Assembly (NCBI RefSeq): GCF_900170035.1
Contig: NZ_LT828541.1
Location: 610,150-646,691, forward strand
Source of the DNA: Desulfamplus magnetovallimortis
GTDB taxonomy: Bacteria > Desulfobacterota > Desulfobacteria > Desulfobacterales > Desulfobacteraceae
Reading direction: 5' to 3'
DNA length: 36,542 nucleotides
Made by a program: the position numbers and the translations under genes. Every line of letters begins with the position of its first letter. Position 1 is the first letter of the stretch. The notes beneath the pieces are model-generated. The model saw nothing but the letters and a program-made list of their open reading frames with translations. It searched no databases and was not told the DNA's origin. Shown in pieces: positions 1 through 7,503 of this stretch.

Positions 1-73
1 ACAACGTAGGGGCAACCCTATGTGGTTGCCCTTCAAAGTTGAGATGGAAAAATATTTTTCTGGAAGTCTATAG
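1..73 (-). repeat. F7 dispersed repeat, copy 1 (cut by window edge)
   Basis: Read on the minus strand this begins CTATAGACTTCCAGAAAAAT and continues into GAAGGGCAACCACA...GGGTTGCCCCTAC. Closely similar sequence lies at 2648-2708 and 32653-32724 on the plus strand. The GGGCAACC/GGTTGCCC part can form a hairpin. It abuts the 3' end of the small gene at 68-382, so it may also act as its terminator (inference). Confidence 0.7.
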
Positions 74-382
74 TATCCGGTTTACCTCGTTCTCAAGTCT
101 GTCAATCTCCTGTATAAGGGTTTCTGCACCCTTGTCTTTTGCAGCAAGAAGCTCTTTGCCCCATCCCTGAAGCATGGGAGTATCAATTTTACGGACACTG
201 TTGTCTTTTGCCCATTCTCTACCGATTTTTTCACCCAGGTTGTCAAGTTTATCTTTTAAGTTCATCTTTTCATCAGATGAAAACGGCTTGAGTATCTCTT
301 TGCTCCTTCCTTTCCAACCTTTTACCCCAAATGTCCCTTCTTGAAATTTTTTATACCATTCTTCCTCTTTTCTACTAAACAT
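68..382 (-). CDS. Hypothetical small charged helical protein
   Basis: A 104-residue protein not recognised as any named family. It is rich in Lys, Glu and Trp and looks wholly helical. The C-terminal half, with heptad-like leucines ending in LIQEIDRLENEVNRIL, could form a short coiled coil. No signal peptide or membrane segment is visible. The open frame extends upstream to a TTG at 403, but the ATG at 382 is chosen because AAGGAG lies a proper distance upstream of it (near 388-394). The gene stands alone, with an inverted-repeat element upstream (534-640) and the F7 repeat at its 3' end. The good ribosome site argues that it is real; no function can be assigned. Confidence 0.6.
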   Translation of the reverse strand: MFSRKEEEWYKKFQEGTFGVKGWKGRSKEILKPFSSDEKMNLKDKLDNLGEKIGREWAKDNSVRKIDTPMLQGWGKELLAAKDKGAETLIQEIDRLENEVNRIL

Positions 383-533
383 AAAGCACTCCTTATTGTT
401 CAAGTCGTGAAAAATATAGTATCCGAGATAACGGCCATGGCAACATCATTTGCCACAACGAATCATGAAATTTCCTAAAAATCTTAGAATACGGGTTTTT
501 TTGAAAAAAAGGTGTAAGCATATCAATGAGCCC

Positions 534-640
534 GTTGATTTAGTCGATTTTTGAAAAAATCACCACAATATGATGTGTTTCTTGATTGCTTCAAAATCAT
601 TATATTGTGGCAAAATCAAATATGTAAATACTTAATCAAC
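534..640. repeat. Inverted-repeat element, about 107 bp
   Basis: Outer arms GTTGATTTAGT (534-544) and ACTTAATCAAC (630-640) match at 10 of 11 positions. Inner arms CCACAATATGATG (563-575) and CATTATATTGTGG (598-610) match at 12 of 13. The nested arms would fold into a long interrupted hairpin. It lies between the 3' end of the kinase-DUF1566 gene and the small gene downstream. No second copy was seen in the window. The rest of 383-664 shows nothing recognisable. Confidence 0.5.
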
Positions 641-664
641 AGAGTCATCAATACTGTTTAATTA

Positions 665-2112
665 TTAAATATGCCGAACTCCGCGAACATAATTATCAAG
701 GTCCAGATAGTCCCAGTAAACATTGCCAAGATAGTAAAAAACAAACCAGCCTGAGTGTGCGGTTCTCATATCAGAGCTCCAGCACCATTGCTGAAGAGGG
801 TCAAACAAAGAGTCAATATAAAGAGAGCTGTTGATCTTTTCCGGTTCCAGCAAGGAGAGTAGTTCTTCAATTGTGGGAATGCGCCAGTCATTAAAACCGG
901 CAAATCTTTCAAGGTTAAGATGAGAAATATACCTCTTTGCATCATCATAGCTAAGTGCATTGTCAGAACCGGATTTTTGCCACATAAGTCCTGTGGCATG
1001 GTCGGTTATTGTACCATTATCATTATCATTATACTCATTTCTGATATACATTACAGGTCTTCCTGTATCATTGAGAGCAAAGATTTCCTGAAAATTACTG
1101 TCAGAGACGGTAACAGATTCCTTTCTGAGATTTACAAAACCCTCAACTACTTCATACTGTTTTGCTACAGTTTTAACTGAATCTGCTTTGTTAATATTTT
1201 TTTCAGCAAACCGATCAGCTTTTCTTTCACCATTAAATAAAGAAAAGGAGTGAAAAGAGGGTAGTGTAATCTCTGAAAAATTTTTAAGCATCTCTACTGC
1301 TGCAACGTGGCGATCGGCGCAATCCTTTTGAAAACACTTATTTAAAAAGGGGCGGAATGTTTCGGGCAGTAATGAGTCGTCAGGTATATCATTGAGGATT
1401 GCACGTTTAATATCAGAAGGCAAGTCACCAGAAAACGGCATGGTACCTGTCAACATGAAAAAAAACAGCACTGACACTGCCCATCTGTCATCAGAATGGG
1501 ACTCTGAGCCACTAAGTGCTTCAGGGGAGCTATAGTCGGGATGAGCCAGCACACCTTTTTTATGTAAAGGAGAAAAAACAAGGGTCTGGGCATAATCAGA
1601 AATTTTAAGGGAATCACCACTGAGAAAAATATTGGAAGGTTTCAGATTTAAATGAGTAATTTTATGCTTTTCCTGCAATACAAGCGCCTTTAGCAGTTCA
1701 ATAAAACAGTGGGATGCCTCATTTATGTCAAGCACCCCTTTTCTGTTAATCTCCTTTTCAAGTGAGTCCTCTGAATATTCCATCAAAAGGCATGGAGCAC
1801 CTGAAACAGTCTCACCGTAATCAATTATATCAACCATGTATGGAGAGTAAAAGTCTCTGAAATTATTCTGAAACAGTTCTTTTGATAAATCAATTCCAGA
1901 ATTTTTTTTTGTGGAAGAGAGTTGGCATCCACGGAACAATTTGTTCCGGAAATGGATGTTTTCACGTCAAATACTTTTAAAGCCCGTTTTCTTATCCGGT
2001 TTTCAACAAGATAGACAGTGGCATGTCTGCCTTTACCAACAAAATCTTTTAAAAGATAATCCTTAAAAATCTCTTTGTTGGGTAAATAGTTGTTAAATTG
2101 TTTTTCCACCAT
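665..2112 (-). CDS. Serine/threonine pseudokinase fused to DUF1566, split by a frameshift
   Basis: Two overlapping frames make one protein. The N-terminal frame (ATG at 2112, GAGG ribosome site) holds the kinase N-lobe: glycine-rich loop FVGKGRHATVY (residues 24-34) and the ATP-binding lysine in ALKVF. The second frame (stop at 665) holds the C-lobe and then a DUF1566 (Lcl C-terminal) domain with GLMWQKS, DWRIPTIEEL and a terminal VRGVR. The frames join at a run of nine A on the coding strand (1902-1910); one extra A would give a continuous protein of about 482 residues. The catalytic loop reads HLNLKPSN instead of HRDLKPxN, so the catalytic Asp is Asn, and DFG reads DYA. Phosphotransfer is therefore doubtful, while nucleotide binding may persist. 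DUF1566 domains are usually sensory or extracellular, but no membrane segment is visible. Whether the shift is real, phase-variable or a sequencing error cannot be told from one sequence. Confidence 0.75.
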
Positions 2113-2373
2113 GATTTTTTACCTCAATGCAAAACGCAACTTTCTTTGCAATCTTGGCTTTAATATACTGGAATTATTAATATTATATCTGGAGTGTCTG
2201 AATTTTGACAGAAGCGCCAATTTTTACAGGAATGTTTGGGTGAACCAAAATGCCAAATATAATTTCTTTTTTGACAACAATCACCAATCTTAATGGAAAC
2301 TATAGATAAGTCAATCCCATTTTTTTGTATCATTTAACGGCAACATTCATTTTTTGCTTTAAACTTTCTTAAA

Positions 2374-2568
2374 TACTCAAAATCGACACCTATAATCTCT
2401 TGAGCCTTGTCAATATTGTCTGAATCAGGATTCCCAAGATTAACAGGATAAGGCAGGATTATCTATCCTGAACATCTTGTTTATCCTGAACATCTTGTTT
2501 ATCCTGGTTATCCTGATTCAGACAAATTCAGTAAATGGAAAAAAGCAATAAGATGTCGATTTTGAGTA
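2374..2568 (+). repeat. F1 miniature inverted-repeat element, copy A (195 bp)
   Basis: Perfect 15-bp terminal inverted repeats, TACTCAAAATCGACA at 2374-2388 and its complement at 2554-2568. A second internal inverted pair, TGTCTGAATCAGGAT and ATCCTGATTCAGACA, encloses an AT-rich centre with repeated TTATCCTG words. An inverted copy with the same architecture lies at 23727-23904. There is no coding capacity, so it is MITE-like. Apart from the F7 and F5 repeats at its 3' side, nothing else is recognised in the 2113-2757 gap. Confidence 0.85.
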
Positions 2569-2647
2569 AATACCATGACACATATTCAGGGTTTCTTTAT
2601 CATAATATTAAAAAATCATTTACAAACAGGCTGTAAATCTGATTAAT

Positions 2648-2708
2648 TATAGATTTCCAGAAAAAGATTTTGGCATCTCAATTTTGAAGGGCAGTCACAA
2701 AGGGATGC
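2648..2708 (+). repeat. F7 dispersed repeat, copy 2 (partial)
   Basis: The stretch from TATAGATTTCCAGAAAAA to TTGAAGGGCAGTCACA matches 32653-32700 and the complement of 1-73, but lacks the closing TTGCCCCTAC arm. It runs into a short inverted pair, GGATGCCTTC...GAAGGATGCC (about 2703-2742), related to the F5 ends. The ribosome site of the next gene (GGAGGAG, 2744-2750) follows directly. Confidence 0.65.
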
Positions 2709-2757
2709 CTTCGAAAAATGAAAAACGGTAAGTGAAGGATGCCGGAGGAGAGATTTT

Positions 2758-3435
2758 TTGCAAATTCATATTAAAGGGCTTTTGGTGATTACCGGAAATT
2801 ACGGCAGCGGCAAGACAGAAACCGCTCTTAATCTTGCTTTTAACAGAAAAGAGGCAGGAATTGATGTCGCCATTGCCGACCTTGATCTGGTCAACCCCTA
2901 TTTCAGAACACGGGAGATAAGAAAAAGCCTTGGCGAGGCTGGCGTAAAAGTGATTCTTCCTGAAGAAAAATATATGCATGCTGACCTTCCAATACTGGCA
3001 CCGGAAGTGGCAGGTATTATAAGACAACCGTCGGAACTTCTTATACTTGATGCTGGTGGAGATGACGTGGGCGTAACAGTGCTTGCTGCCCTTGGAGATG
3101 CCCTTTCAAGGCAAACAGTAAACATGATTCAGGTGATAAACCCATTCAGGCCGTTTACTGACAATGTTGAGGGCTGCCTCAAGATAATGAGAGAAATTGA
3201 ACAGAGATCAAAATTGAAAATGACCGGACTTGTCAGCAATTCCAACATGATGGAACATACCTCTCCTGATGACATATACAGAGGTTATGAACTGATATGT
3301 AAGGTTTCACAGCAATCCGGAATCAGGATTGAATTTATCACGGCAGACACTCGCCTTATTCCCATGCTTGATATGAATAGATTTGAGTGTCCGGTTTTAC
3401 CCATTAAAAGAAGGCTTGCGTTTCCCTGGAATTAA
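2758..3435 (+). CDS. P-loop NTPase of the ParA/MinD/CobQ type
   Basis: A 225-residue protein starting at TTG (2758), supported by a strong GGAGGAG seven bases upstream. The Walker A loop GNYGSGKT is at residues 13-20. DLDLVNPYF (from residue 41) and LLILDAGGDDVG look like the switch and Walker B parts of a SIMIBI-class ATPase (ParA, MinD, CobQ and Mrp relatives). There is no DNA-binding or membrane-targeting segment. It lies directly upstream of the ferredoxin-type subunit of the 2-oxoacid oxidoreductase, on the same strand, separated by about 157 bp that contain an F5 repeat. A role in assembling or regulating that iron-sulfur enzyme is plausible but inferred only from position. Confidence 0.75.
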   Translation: MQIHIKGLLVITGNYGSGKTETALNLAFNRKEAGIDVAIADLDLVNPYFRTREIRKSLGEAGVKVILPEEKYMHADLPILAPEVAGIIRQPSELLILDAGGDDVGVTVLAALGDALSRQTVNMIQVINPFRPFTDNVEGCLKIMREIEQRSKLKMTGLVSNSNMMEHTSPDDIYRGYELICKVSQQSGIRIEFITADTRLIPMLDMNRFECPVLPIKRRLAFPWN

Positions 3436-3445
3436 TAAGAGAGTA

Positions 3446-3547
3446 GGCATTCTTCATATTACCATAAAAATGCTTTACACTATTTAGGTAAATTCCCTGG
3501 AAATGGGAATCTGGTTTCAGAAAATGTAAAGTAACCATGAAGCATGC
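3446..3547. repeat. F5 inverted-repeat element, diverged copy
   Basis: GGCATTCTTCATATTACC at the left pairs loosely with CCATGAAGCATGC at the right; inside, GCTTTACA faces TGTAAAGTA. The plan matches the better preserved copies at 7248-7354 and 28131-28275. It occupies nearly the whole gap between the P-loop gene and the ferredoxin subunit gene. Confidence 0.5.
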
Positions 3548-3592
3548 TGTAATTTGACAGAAGAGACAGTATAAAGGAACAGGAACAGAAGA

Positions 3593-3883
3593 ATGGCATT
3601 TAAACATATTATTGATGCTGAACGATGCAAGGGATGTGGCCTGTGCGTGGATGTATGCCCTAAAAAAGTTCTGGATATTTCAGACCAGGTAAGCCCCAGA
3701 GGTTACTTCCCTGCATTCCAGGCAAGACCCGGGGATTGCATTCACTGCACATTGTGCTGCGTTATGTGCCCTGATGTGGCCATATCCATCATAGAGCTGG
3801 AAAACGGGGGAGGCAAAAGTTCAGAAGCAGAACCTGCCACAGATTTGAAAAATGACAATGTTGACAACAGGGAGGACAAATAA
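3593..3883 (+). CDS. 2-oxoacid:ferredoxin oxidoreductase, delta (ferredoxin) subunit
   Basis: A 96-residue protein with two [4Fe-4S] motifs: CKGCGLCVDVCP (Cys 12, 15, 18, 22) and CIHCTLCCVMCP (Cys 49, 52, 55 or 56, 59). It matches the KorD/VorD-type subunit, which passes electrons from the thiamine-diphosphate site to external ferredoxin. The acidic tail after residue 75 is not conserved in type. Its stop codon overlaps the alpha-subunit start by one base (TAATG at 3881-3885), so the two are probably translationally coupled. The gene order delta-alpha-beta-gamma is the usual one for four-subunit enzymes of this family. Confidence 0.9.
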   Translation: MAFKHIIDAERCKGCGLCVDVCPKKVLDISDQVSPRGYFPAFQARPGDCIHCTLCCVMCPDVAISIIELENGGGKSSEAEPATDLKNDNVDNREDK

Positions 3884-4962
3884 TGGCCAAAGTGTTGATG
3901 AAAGGAAATGAAGCCATTGGAGAAGCTGCCATAAGAGCAGGTTGCCTCAACTATTTTGCTTACCCCATAACACCACAGTCAGAAGTTGCGGAATATCTCT
4001 CAAAACGCCTGCCGGAAGTAAACGGTGTTTTTGTCCAGGGAGAGAGCGAAGTGGCTGTGGGTTACATGATTTTTGGTGCAGCAGCCTGCGGAGAAAGGGT
4101 TATGACCACATCATCAAGCCCTGGTGTAAGTCTTATGAGTGAAGCCATAAGTTACATCGCAGGTGCAAGATGTCCTGCTGTATTTGTAAATATTGTGCGT
4201 GGAGGTCCGGGACTTGGCGGTATTCTGCCATCCCAGGGGGACTATTTTCAGGCTACCAAAGGTGGAGGACACGGCGACTACCATATGCTTGTCATGGCAC
4301 CGGATGGAGTTCAGGAAGCGGTGGAGATGACCATGAAGGCTTTCCCCCTTGCTGAAAAATATCGTGGCCCTGTAATGATACTGGGTGACGGACTTATCGG
4401 CCAGATGATGGAACCTGTTGAATTTCCAGATGATCTATATGTTGAACCCACAAATAAGGATGACTGGGCAACCAATGGAATGGAGAGACGTGGAAGCAGC
4501 ACAAAAAACATTGTAAAGTCTCTCTACCTTGATCCTGCAACTCTTAACAATCATAACCTGCTTCTGAAATCCCAGTATGAACAAATGAAGAGGGAAGAGG
4601 TGCGTTTTGAGTCATATAATACAGATACCGATTATGAACTCCTTATTGTTAGCTATGGTACCATGAGCCGGGTCTGTAAAACAGCTATTGATAATCTTAA
4701 GGCTGAGGGACTTGAAATAGGAATGGTAAGACCCCAGACCCTTTTCCCTTTTCCTGAAAAGGCCATACATGATGCTGCTGCAAAAGAGAGCTGCAAGCAT
4801 GTAGTCAGCATTGAGATGAGCATGGGACAGATGGTGGAAGATGTGGAACGCAGCGTTAAAGGCAAAAAAGAGGTTACATGGTTTGGTCAGTGCGGAGGCG
4901 AAGTTCCCACACCTGAAGCTGTGATGGAGCACATACAGACACTTCTGAACCAGAATCAATAA
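3883..4962 (+). CDS. vorB: 2-oxoacid:ferredoxin oxidoreductase, alpha subunit (VorB/KorA-type)
   Basis: A 359-residue subunit, the usual length for the separate alpha chain. Residues 1-180 carry the pyrimidine-binding domain, with YPITPQSEVAEYL and the conserved glutamate region VQGESEVAVGYM; GGPGLGG and SQGDYFQATKGGGHGDY follow. The C-terminal transketolase-C-like part includes LLIVSYGTMSRV and GMVRPQTLFPFP. The N-terminal half closely resembles proteins called 3-methyl-2-oxobutanoate dehydrogenase VorB, which point to branched-chain 2-oxoacids from valine, leucine and isoleucine. The related 2-oxoglutarate enzyme (KorA) looks similar, so the substrate is not settled by sequence alone. Start ATG is at 3883 with GGGAGG just upstream. 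The enzyme decarboxylates the 2-oxoacid, forms acyl-CoA and reduces ferredoxin in the cytoplasm. Confidence 0.92.
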   Translation: MAKVLMKGNEAIGEAAIRAGCLNYFAYPITPQSEVAEYLSKRLPEVNGVFVQGESEVAVGYMIFGAAACGERVMTTSSSPGVSLMSEAISYIAGARCPAVFVNIVRGGPGLGGILPSQGDYFQATKGGGHGDYHMLVMAPDGVQEAVEMTMKAFPLAEKYRGPVMILGDGLIGQMMEPVEFPDDLYVEPTNKDDWATNGMERRGSSTKNIVKSLYLDPATLNNHNLLLKSQYEQMKREEVRFESYNTDTDYELLIVSYGTMSRVCKTAIDNLKAEGLEIGMVRPQTLFPFPEKAIHDAAAKESCKHVVSIEMSMGQMVEDVERSVKGKKEVTWFGQCGGEVPTPEAVMEHIQTLLNQNQ

Positions 4963-4979
4963 GATATTGAGGGAATCAT

Positions 4980-5717
4980 ATGGGAAAAACATTTTCAAAA
5001 CCGGAAGCACTCTCAGATGCTCACACACACTACTGCCCTGGCTGCACCCACGGAATTGCACATCGGCTGGTTGCAGAAGTCATTGATGAACTGGGAATCA
5101 GGGGCAGGACAGTAGGTATTGCACCGGTGGGATGTGCTGTAATGGCATATAACTATTTCAGTTGTGATTTTCAGGAAGCTGCCCATGGCAGGGCGCCTGC
5201 CATGGCAACAGGCATGAAGCGGGTGAGGCCAGATCTTATGGTCTTTACATACCAGGGGGATGGCGATCTGGCAAGTATAGGCATGGGGGAAATTGTTCAC
5301 GCTGCAAACCGTGGTGAGAAATTCACAACAATTTTTATCAACAACGCTATTTACGGCATGACCGGGGGACAGATGGCTCCTACCACCATGCCCGGGCAGC
5401 GTGCAACAACAGCTCCTGCGGGCAGAGATGTTGAGCAGACAGGTATGCCCATCCGTATGTGCGAGCTGCTTTCAAGTCTTGCAACACCAGGATATATTGC
5501 ACGTCAGGCACTGCTTAGACCTAAATATATCAACAAGGCAAAAAAATCCATCAAGCAGGCATTTGAGTACCAGATGGCTCATAAATGCTTTACATTTGTT
5601 GAGCTGGTCAGCACCTGTCCTACAAACTGGGGTATGACCCCGCTGGATTCCCTGAAATGGGCAGAAGATACCCTGCTCCCTTACTACCCACTGGGAGAAT
5701 TTAAAAAACCTGAATAA
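4980..5717 (+). CDS. 2-oxoacid:ferredoxin oxidoreductase, beta subunit (TPP-binding)
   Basis: A 245-residue thiamine-diphosphate-binding subunit. The TPP/Mg motif starts at GDGD (residues 93-96) and ends at NNAIYGMTGGQ (121-131). CPGC near the N-terminus (19-22) and the cysteine in APVGCAV are typical of KorB/VorA-like beta chains. Seventeen bases separate it from the alpha-subunit gene, and GAGGGAA precedes the ATG. The 182 bases between it and the true gamma start contain an F6 repeat with a GC-rich hairpin, so expression of the last subunit may be tuned separately (inference). Confidence 0.92.
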   Translation: MGKTFSKPEALSDAHTHYCPGCTHGIAHRLVAEVIDELGIRGRTVGIAPVGCAVMAYNYFSCDFQEAAHGRAPAMATGMKRVRPDLMVFTYQGDGDLASIGMGEIVHAANRGEKFTTIFINNAIYGMTGGQMAPTTMPGQRATTAPAGRDVEQTGMPIRMCELLSSLATPGYIARQALLRPKYINKAKKSIKQAFEYQMAHKCFTFVELVSTCPTNWGMTPLDSLKWAEDTLLPYYPLGEFKKPE

Positions 5718-5754
5718 AATCACAGCCGTTGGCATCCTTAAATACTCCATCAGA

Positions 5755-5831
5755 GAGAATTTAGCGCCCTTTGGGCGGGCTATTCCATAACTATTTGTTT
5801 TTGAAATAAAAAGTGGAAATACCTATACTAT
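5755..5831 (+). repeat. F6 dispersed repeat, copy 1, inside the oxidoreductase operon
   Basis: The segment with GAATTTAGCGCCCTTTGGGC and CCATAACTATTTG up to CCTATACTAT matches 32577-32655 closely. The core CGCCC-TTT-GGGCG (5765-5777) is a short strong hairpin. It lies between the beta and gamma subunit genes and could act as a partial terminator or processing site; this is inference. Confidence 0.75.
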
Positions 5832-5899
5832 TAAATTTATTGCTGACGGGGTATGCGGCGGAAAAGAAAAAAAGATGCCAACTGTTTTTGGAGGAGTAT

Positions 5900-6439
5900 A
5901 TGCAGAAAGAGGTAATGTTTGCAGGGTTTGGCGGCCAGGGCATTTTGCTAAGTGCCAAGCTGCTTGCCTATGCAGCCATGAAACAGGGATCACAGGTAAT
6001 GTGGATCCCATCCTACGGGCCAGAGATGAGAGGTGGTACAGCCTACTGTACAGTTGTGGTAAGTGATCGCCTCATTGGCTCTCCCATTATCAAAAATCCA
6101 GCACATCTGGTGGCCATGAACCGGCCATCCTTAGAAAAGTTTGCACAGGTTGTTAAACCCAATGGTGTTGTGATGATCAACAGCTCTCTGATTCCGGTTA
6201 GAACCAACAGAGATGATGTTCAGGAGCTTATTGTTCCTGCAAACGAGATAGCAGTCTCCCTTGGAAGCGTAAAATGTGCCAACATTGTTGCAGTTAGTGC
6301 TTTTGCAGCCAAAAGTGGTATGGTGGATGTGGATATACTTAGGGAGTGTATCAAATCCGAATTTGCTTCAAAAGCAAAGTTGATTCCATTGAATATGAAA
6401 GCTTTTGATGAAGGTTTAAAAATTGCGGCAGCATCTTGA
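5900..6439 (+). CDS. 2-oxoacid:ferredoxin oxidoreductase, gamma subunit
   Basis: A 179-residue gamma subunit (POR/KOR gamma family). GFGGQG at residues 9-14 is the glycine-rich hallmark, followed by SYGPEMRGG and VAMNRPSLEKF. The open frame could be extended to 5813, but the ATG at 5900 is preferred: GGAGGAG lies at 5890-5896, family members begin just before this glycine loop, and the extra 29 residues would be encoded partly by the F6 repeat. It completes the four-subunit enzyme with the delta, alpha and beta genes upstream. An F4 inverted-repeat element begins immediately after the stop. Confidence 0.9.
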   Translation: MQKEVMFAGFGGQGILLSAKLLAYAAMKQGSQVMWIPSYGPEMRGGTAYCTVVVSDRLIGSPIIKNPAHLVAMNRPSLEKFAQVVKPNGVVMINSSLIPVRTNRDDVQELIVPANEIAVSLGSVKCANIVAVSAFAAKSGMVDVDILRECIKSEFASKAKLIPLNMKAFDEGLKIAAAS

Positions 6440-6541
6440 TTTGATGGCCTTGTAAAAAGTCCTGAATACCAGATTCACTATTAATAATTTCAGTGAGTTA
6501 TCCCTGAAAAATTGTTAAAATCTGACTTTTTGCAGGTTAAT
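6440..6541 (+). repeat. F4 inverted-repeat element, copy 1
   Basis: Starts TTTGATGGCCTTGTAAAAAG and ends near CTGACTTTTTGCAGG, so the ends are inverted copies around GTAAAAAGTC/GACTTTTT. The same architecture and partly the same interior (CTATTAAT-ATTTCAG, CTGAAAAA) occur in inverted orientation at 24853-24958. It begins right after the gamma-subunit stop codon. Confidence 0.7.
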
Positions 6542-6578
6542 CTGATTTTATTTTTTTATATATGGAGGGAGGCATTGT

Positions 6579-7058
6579 ATGGTCAGAATAGAAATTTCTC
6601 TTTTTCTTAAAAATGTACCAGGAGAACTTGGTAATCTTGCATCGCTTCTGGGAGATAATGGCATAAATATTGATGCCATAACCATTCAGGATGCATCCAG
6701 CTATGTGCAGAGTATTTTTCAGGCCAGGGGAAAATCTCTGAAACGTATTGCATCATCGGCAAGCTACAGCTCCATGAGACGGGATTCTGCTGAATTTGCA
6801 CTTATCCGAATGTTAACAGATAAACCTGATGATGCAATAGCCCTGCTAAAGAACAAAGAGTATATTTTTGACACCAAAGAGGTGATTGCAATTGAGCTTG
6901 ACAACTCACCTGGAAAACTTTCTGAAGTGACCCGTCAATTTGGGGAAAAGGATATCAACATTAACTATGTTTACGGTTCTGTCTCATCTGGAGATGGCAA
7001 ATGCCTTTTTGTTTTCTGCCCTGAAGATGTTGATCTTGCGTCAAAAATATTTGAATAA
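6579..7058 (+). CDS. Double ACT-domain protein
   Basis: A 159-residue protein made of two ACT domains in tandem. The first begins ISLFLKNVPGELGNLASLL, with NINIDAIT-like text at NGINIDAITIQD; the second begins EVIAIELDNSPGKLSEVT and runs to DININYVYGSV. ACT domains bind small ligands, usually amino acids, and control linked enzymes. There is no catalytic domain here. GGAGGGAGG is well placed before the ATG. It follows the oxidoreductase genes on the same strand after the F4 repeat. Sensing of an amino acid related to the oxidoreductase substrate is a reasonable but unproved reading of the context. Confidence 0.85.
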   Translation: MVRIEISLFLKNVPGELGNLASLLGDNGINIDAITIQDASSYVQSIFQARGKSLKRIASSASYSSMRRDSAEFALIRMLTDKPDDAIALLKNKEYIFDTKEVIAIELDNSPGKLSEVTRQFGEKDININYVYGSVSSGDGKCLFVFCPEDVDLASKIFE

Positions 7059-7066
7059 CTTTTTCT

Positions 7067-7093
7067 GGGTATGGCTGCATAGCAGCTATACCC
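7067..7093 (+). terminator. Probable terminator after the ACT gene
   Basis: GGGTATGGCTGC - ATA - GCAGCTATACCC forms a 12-bp stem with one G-U pair and a three-base loop, starting 8 bases after the stop codon. It is followed by an AT-rich rather than pure T stretch (ATTTAAATTCTT). It likely ends the oxidoreductase/ACT transcription unit. Confidence 0.65.
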
Positions 7094-7247
7094 ATTTAAA
7101 TTCTTATCTTTGAACTCGTAAATATTCGTTATCCCCATATTACTGCACAATATCTTGTGCTTTCATACAACAAAAAGATAACTATATCTCAATATACTGT
7201 ATGACAAACGGAGTACTCCGAATATTTACTTGAACCCCATGCTATTT

Positions 7248-7354
7248 CGGCATCCTTCATATCATACAGAAAGTACTTTACACTTTCCGGAACAGGAGCC
7301 TCTAAAAACGGGCTTCTGTTCGGAAAAGTGTAAACTGGCAAATGAAAGATGCCG
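7248..7354. repeat. F5 inverted-repeat element, well-preserved copy
   Basis: The left end CGGCATCCTTCATATCATAC pairs with the right end CAAATGAAAGATGCCG; internal words ACTTTACACTTTCCGGAACAG and CTGTTCGGAAAAGTGTAAA-type sequence are also inverted. The same element is at 28131-28237, and a diverged one at 3446-3547. The remainder of the 7094-7496 gap shows only the inverted repeat at the next gene's start. Confidence 0.8.
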
Positions 7355-7445
7355 CTATTTCCTGCAAAAGCAAGAGTTTATGGAAACCCCCACCTGAATT
7401 AAACTCAATTCACCCTAATGAAAATAATGTTGACTGCAAAATTTG

Positions 7446-7503
7446 ATTTCATTATGATGAAAATAAAATGAACATTAAATAAAGAGGTTCATCATAATGA
7501 AAT
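7446..7503 (+). promoter_or_regulatory. 16-bp inverted repeat overlapping a start codon
   Basis: ATTTCATTATGATGAA (7446-7461) and its exact complement TTCATCATAATGAAAT (7488-7503) flank 26 bases. The second arm contains the ATG of the DUF4143 gene (7497-7499), and the ribosome site AGAGG (7483-7487) is in the loop next to the stem. In RNA the hairpin would bury the start codon; in DNA it could be an autoregulatory operator. The repeat is seen directly, the role is inferred. Confidence 0.6.

Noticed and set aside
665-1000. DUF1566 C-terminus as a target of a diversity-generating retroelement
   Set aside because: The C-type-lectin-like end and kinase fusion fit known targets, but no reverse transcriptase, accessory gene or near-identical template repeat was seen in the window.
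5813-5899. Upstream start of the gamma subunit
   Set aside because: The extension overlaps the F6 repeat and lacks a ribosome site, whereas ATG 5900 has GGAGGAG and matches the family start.
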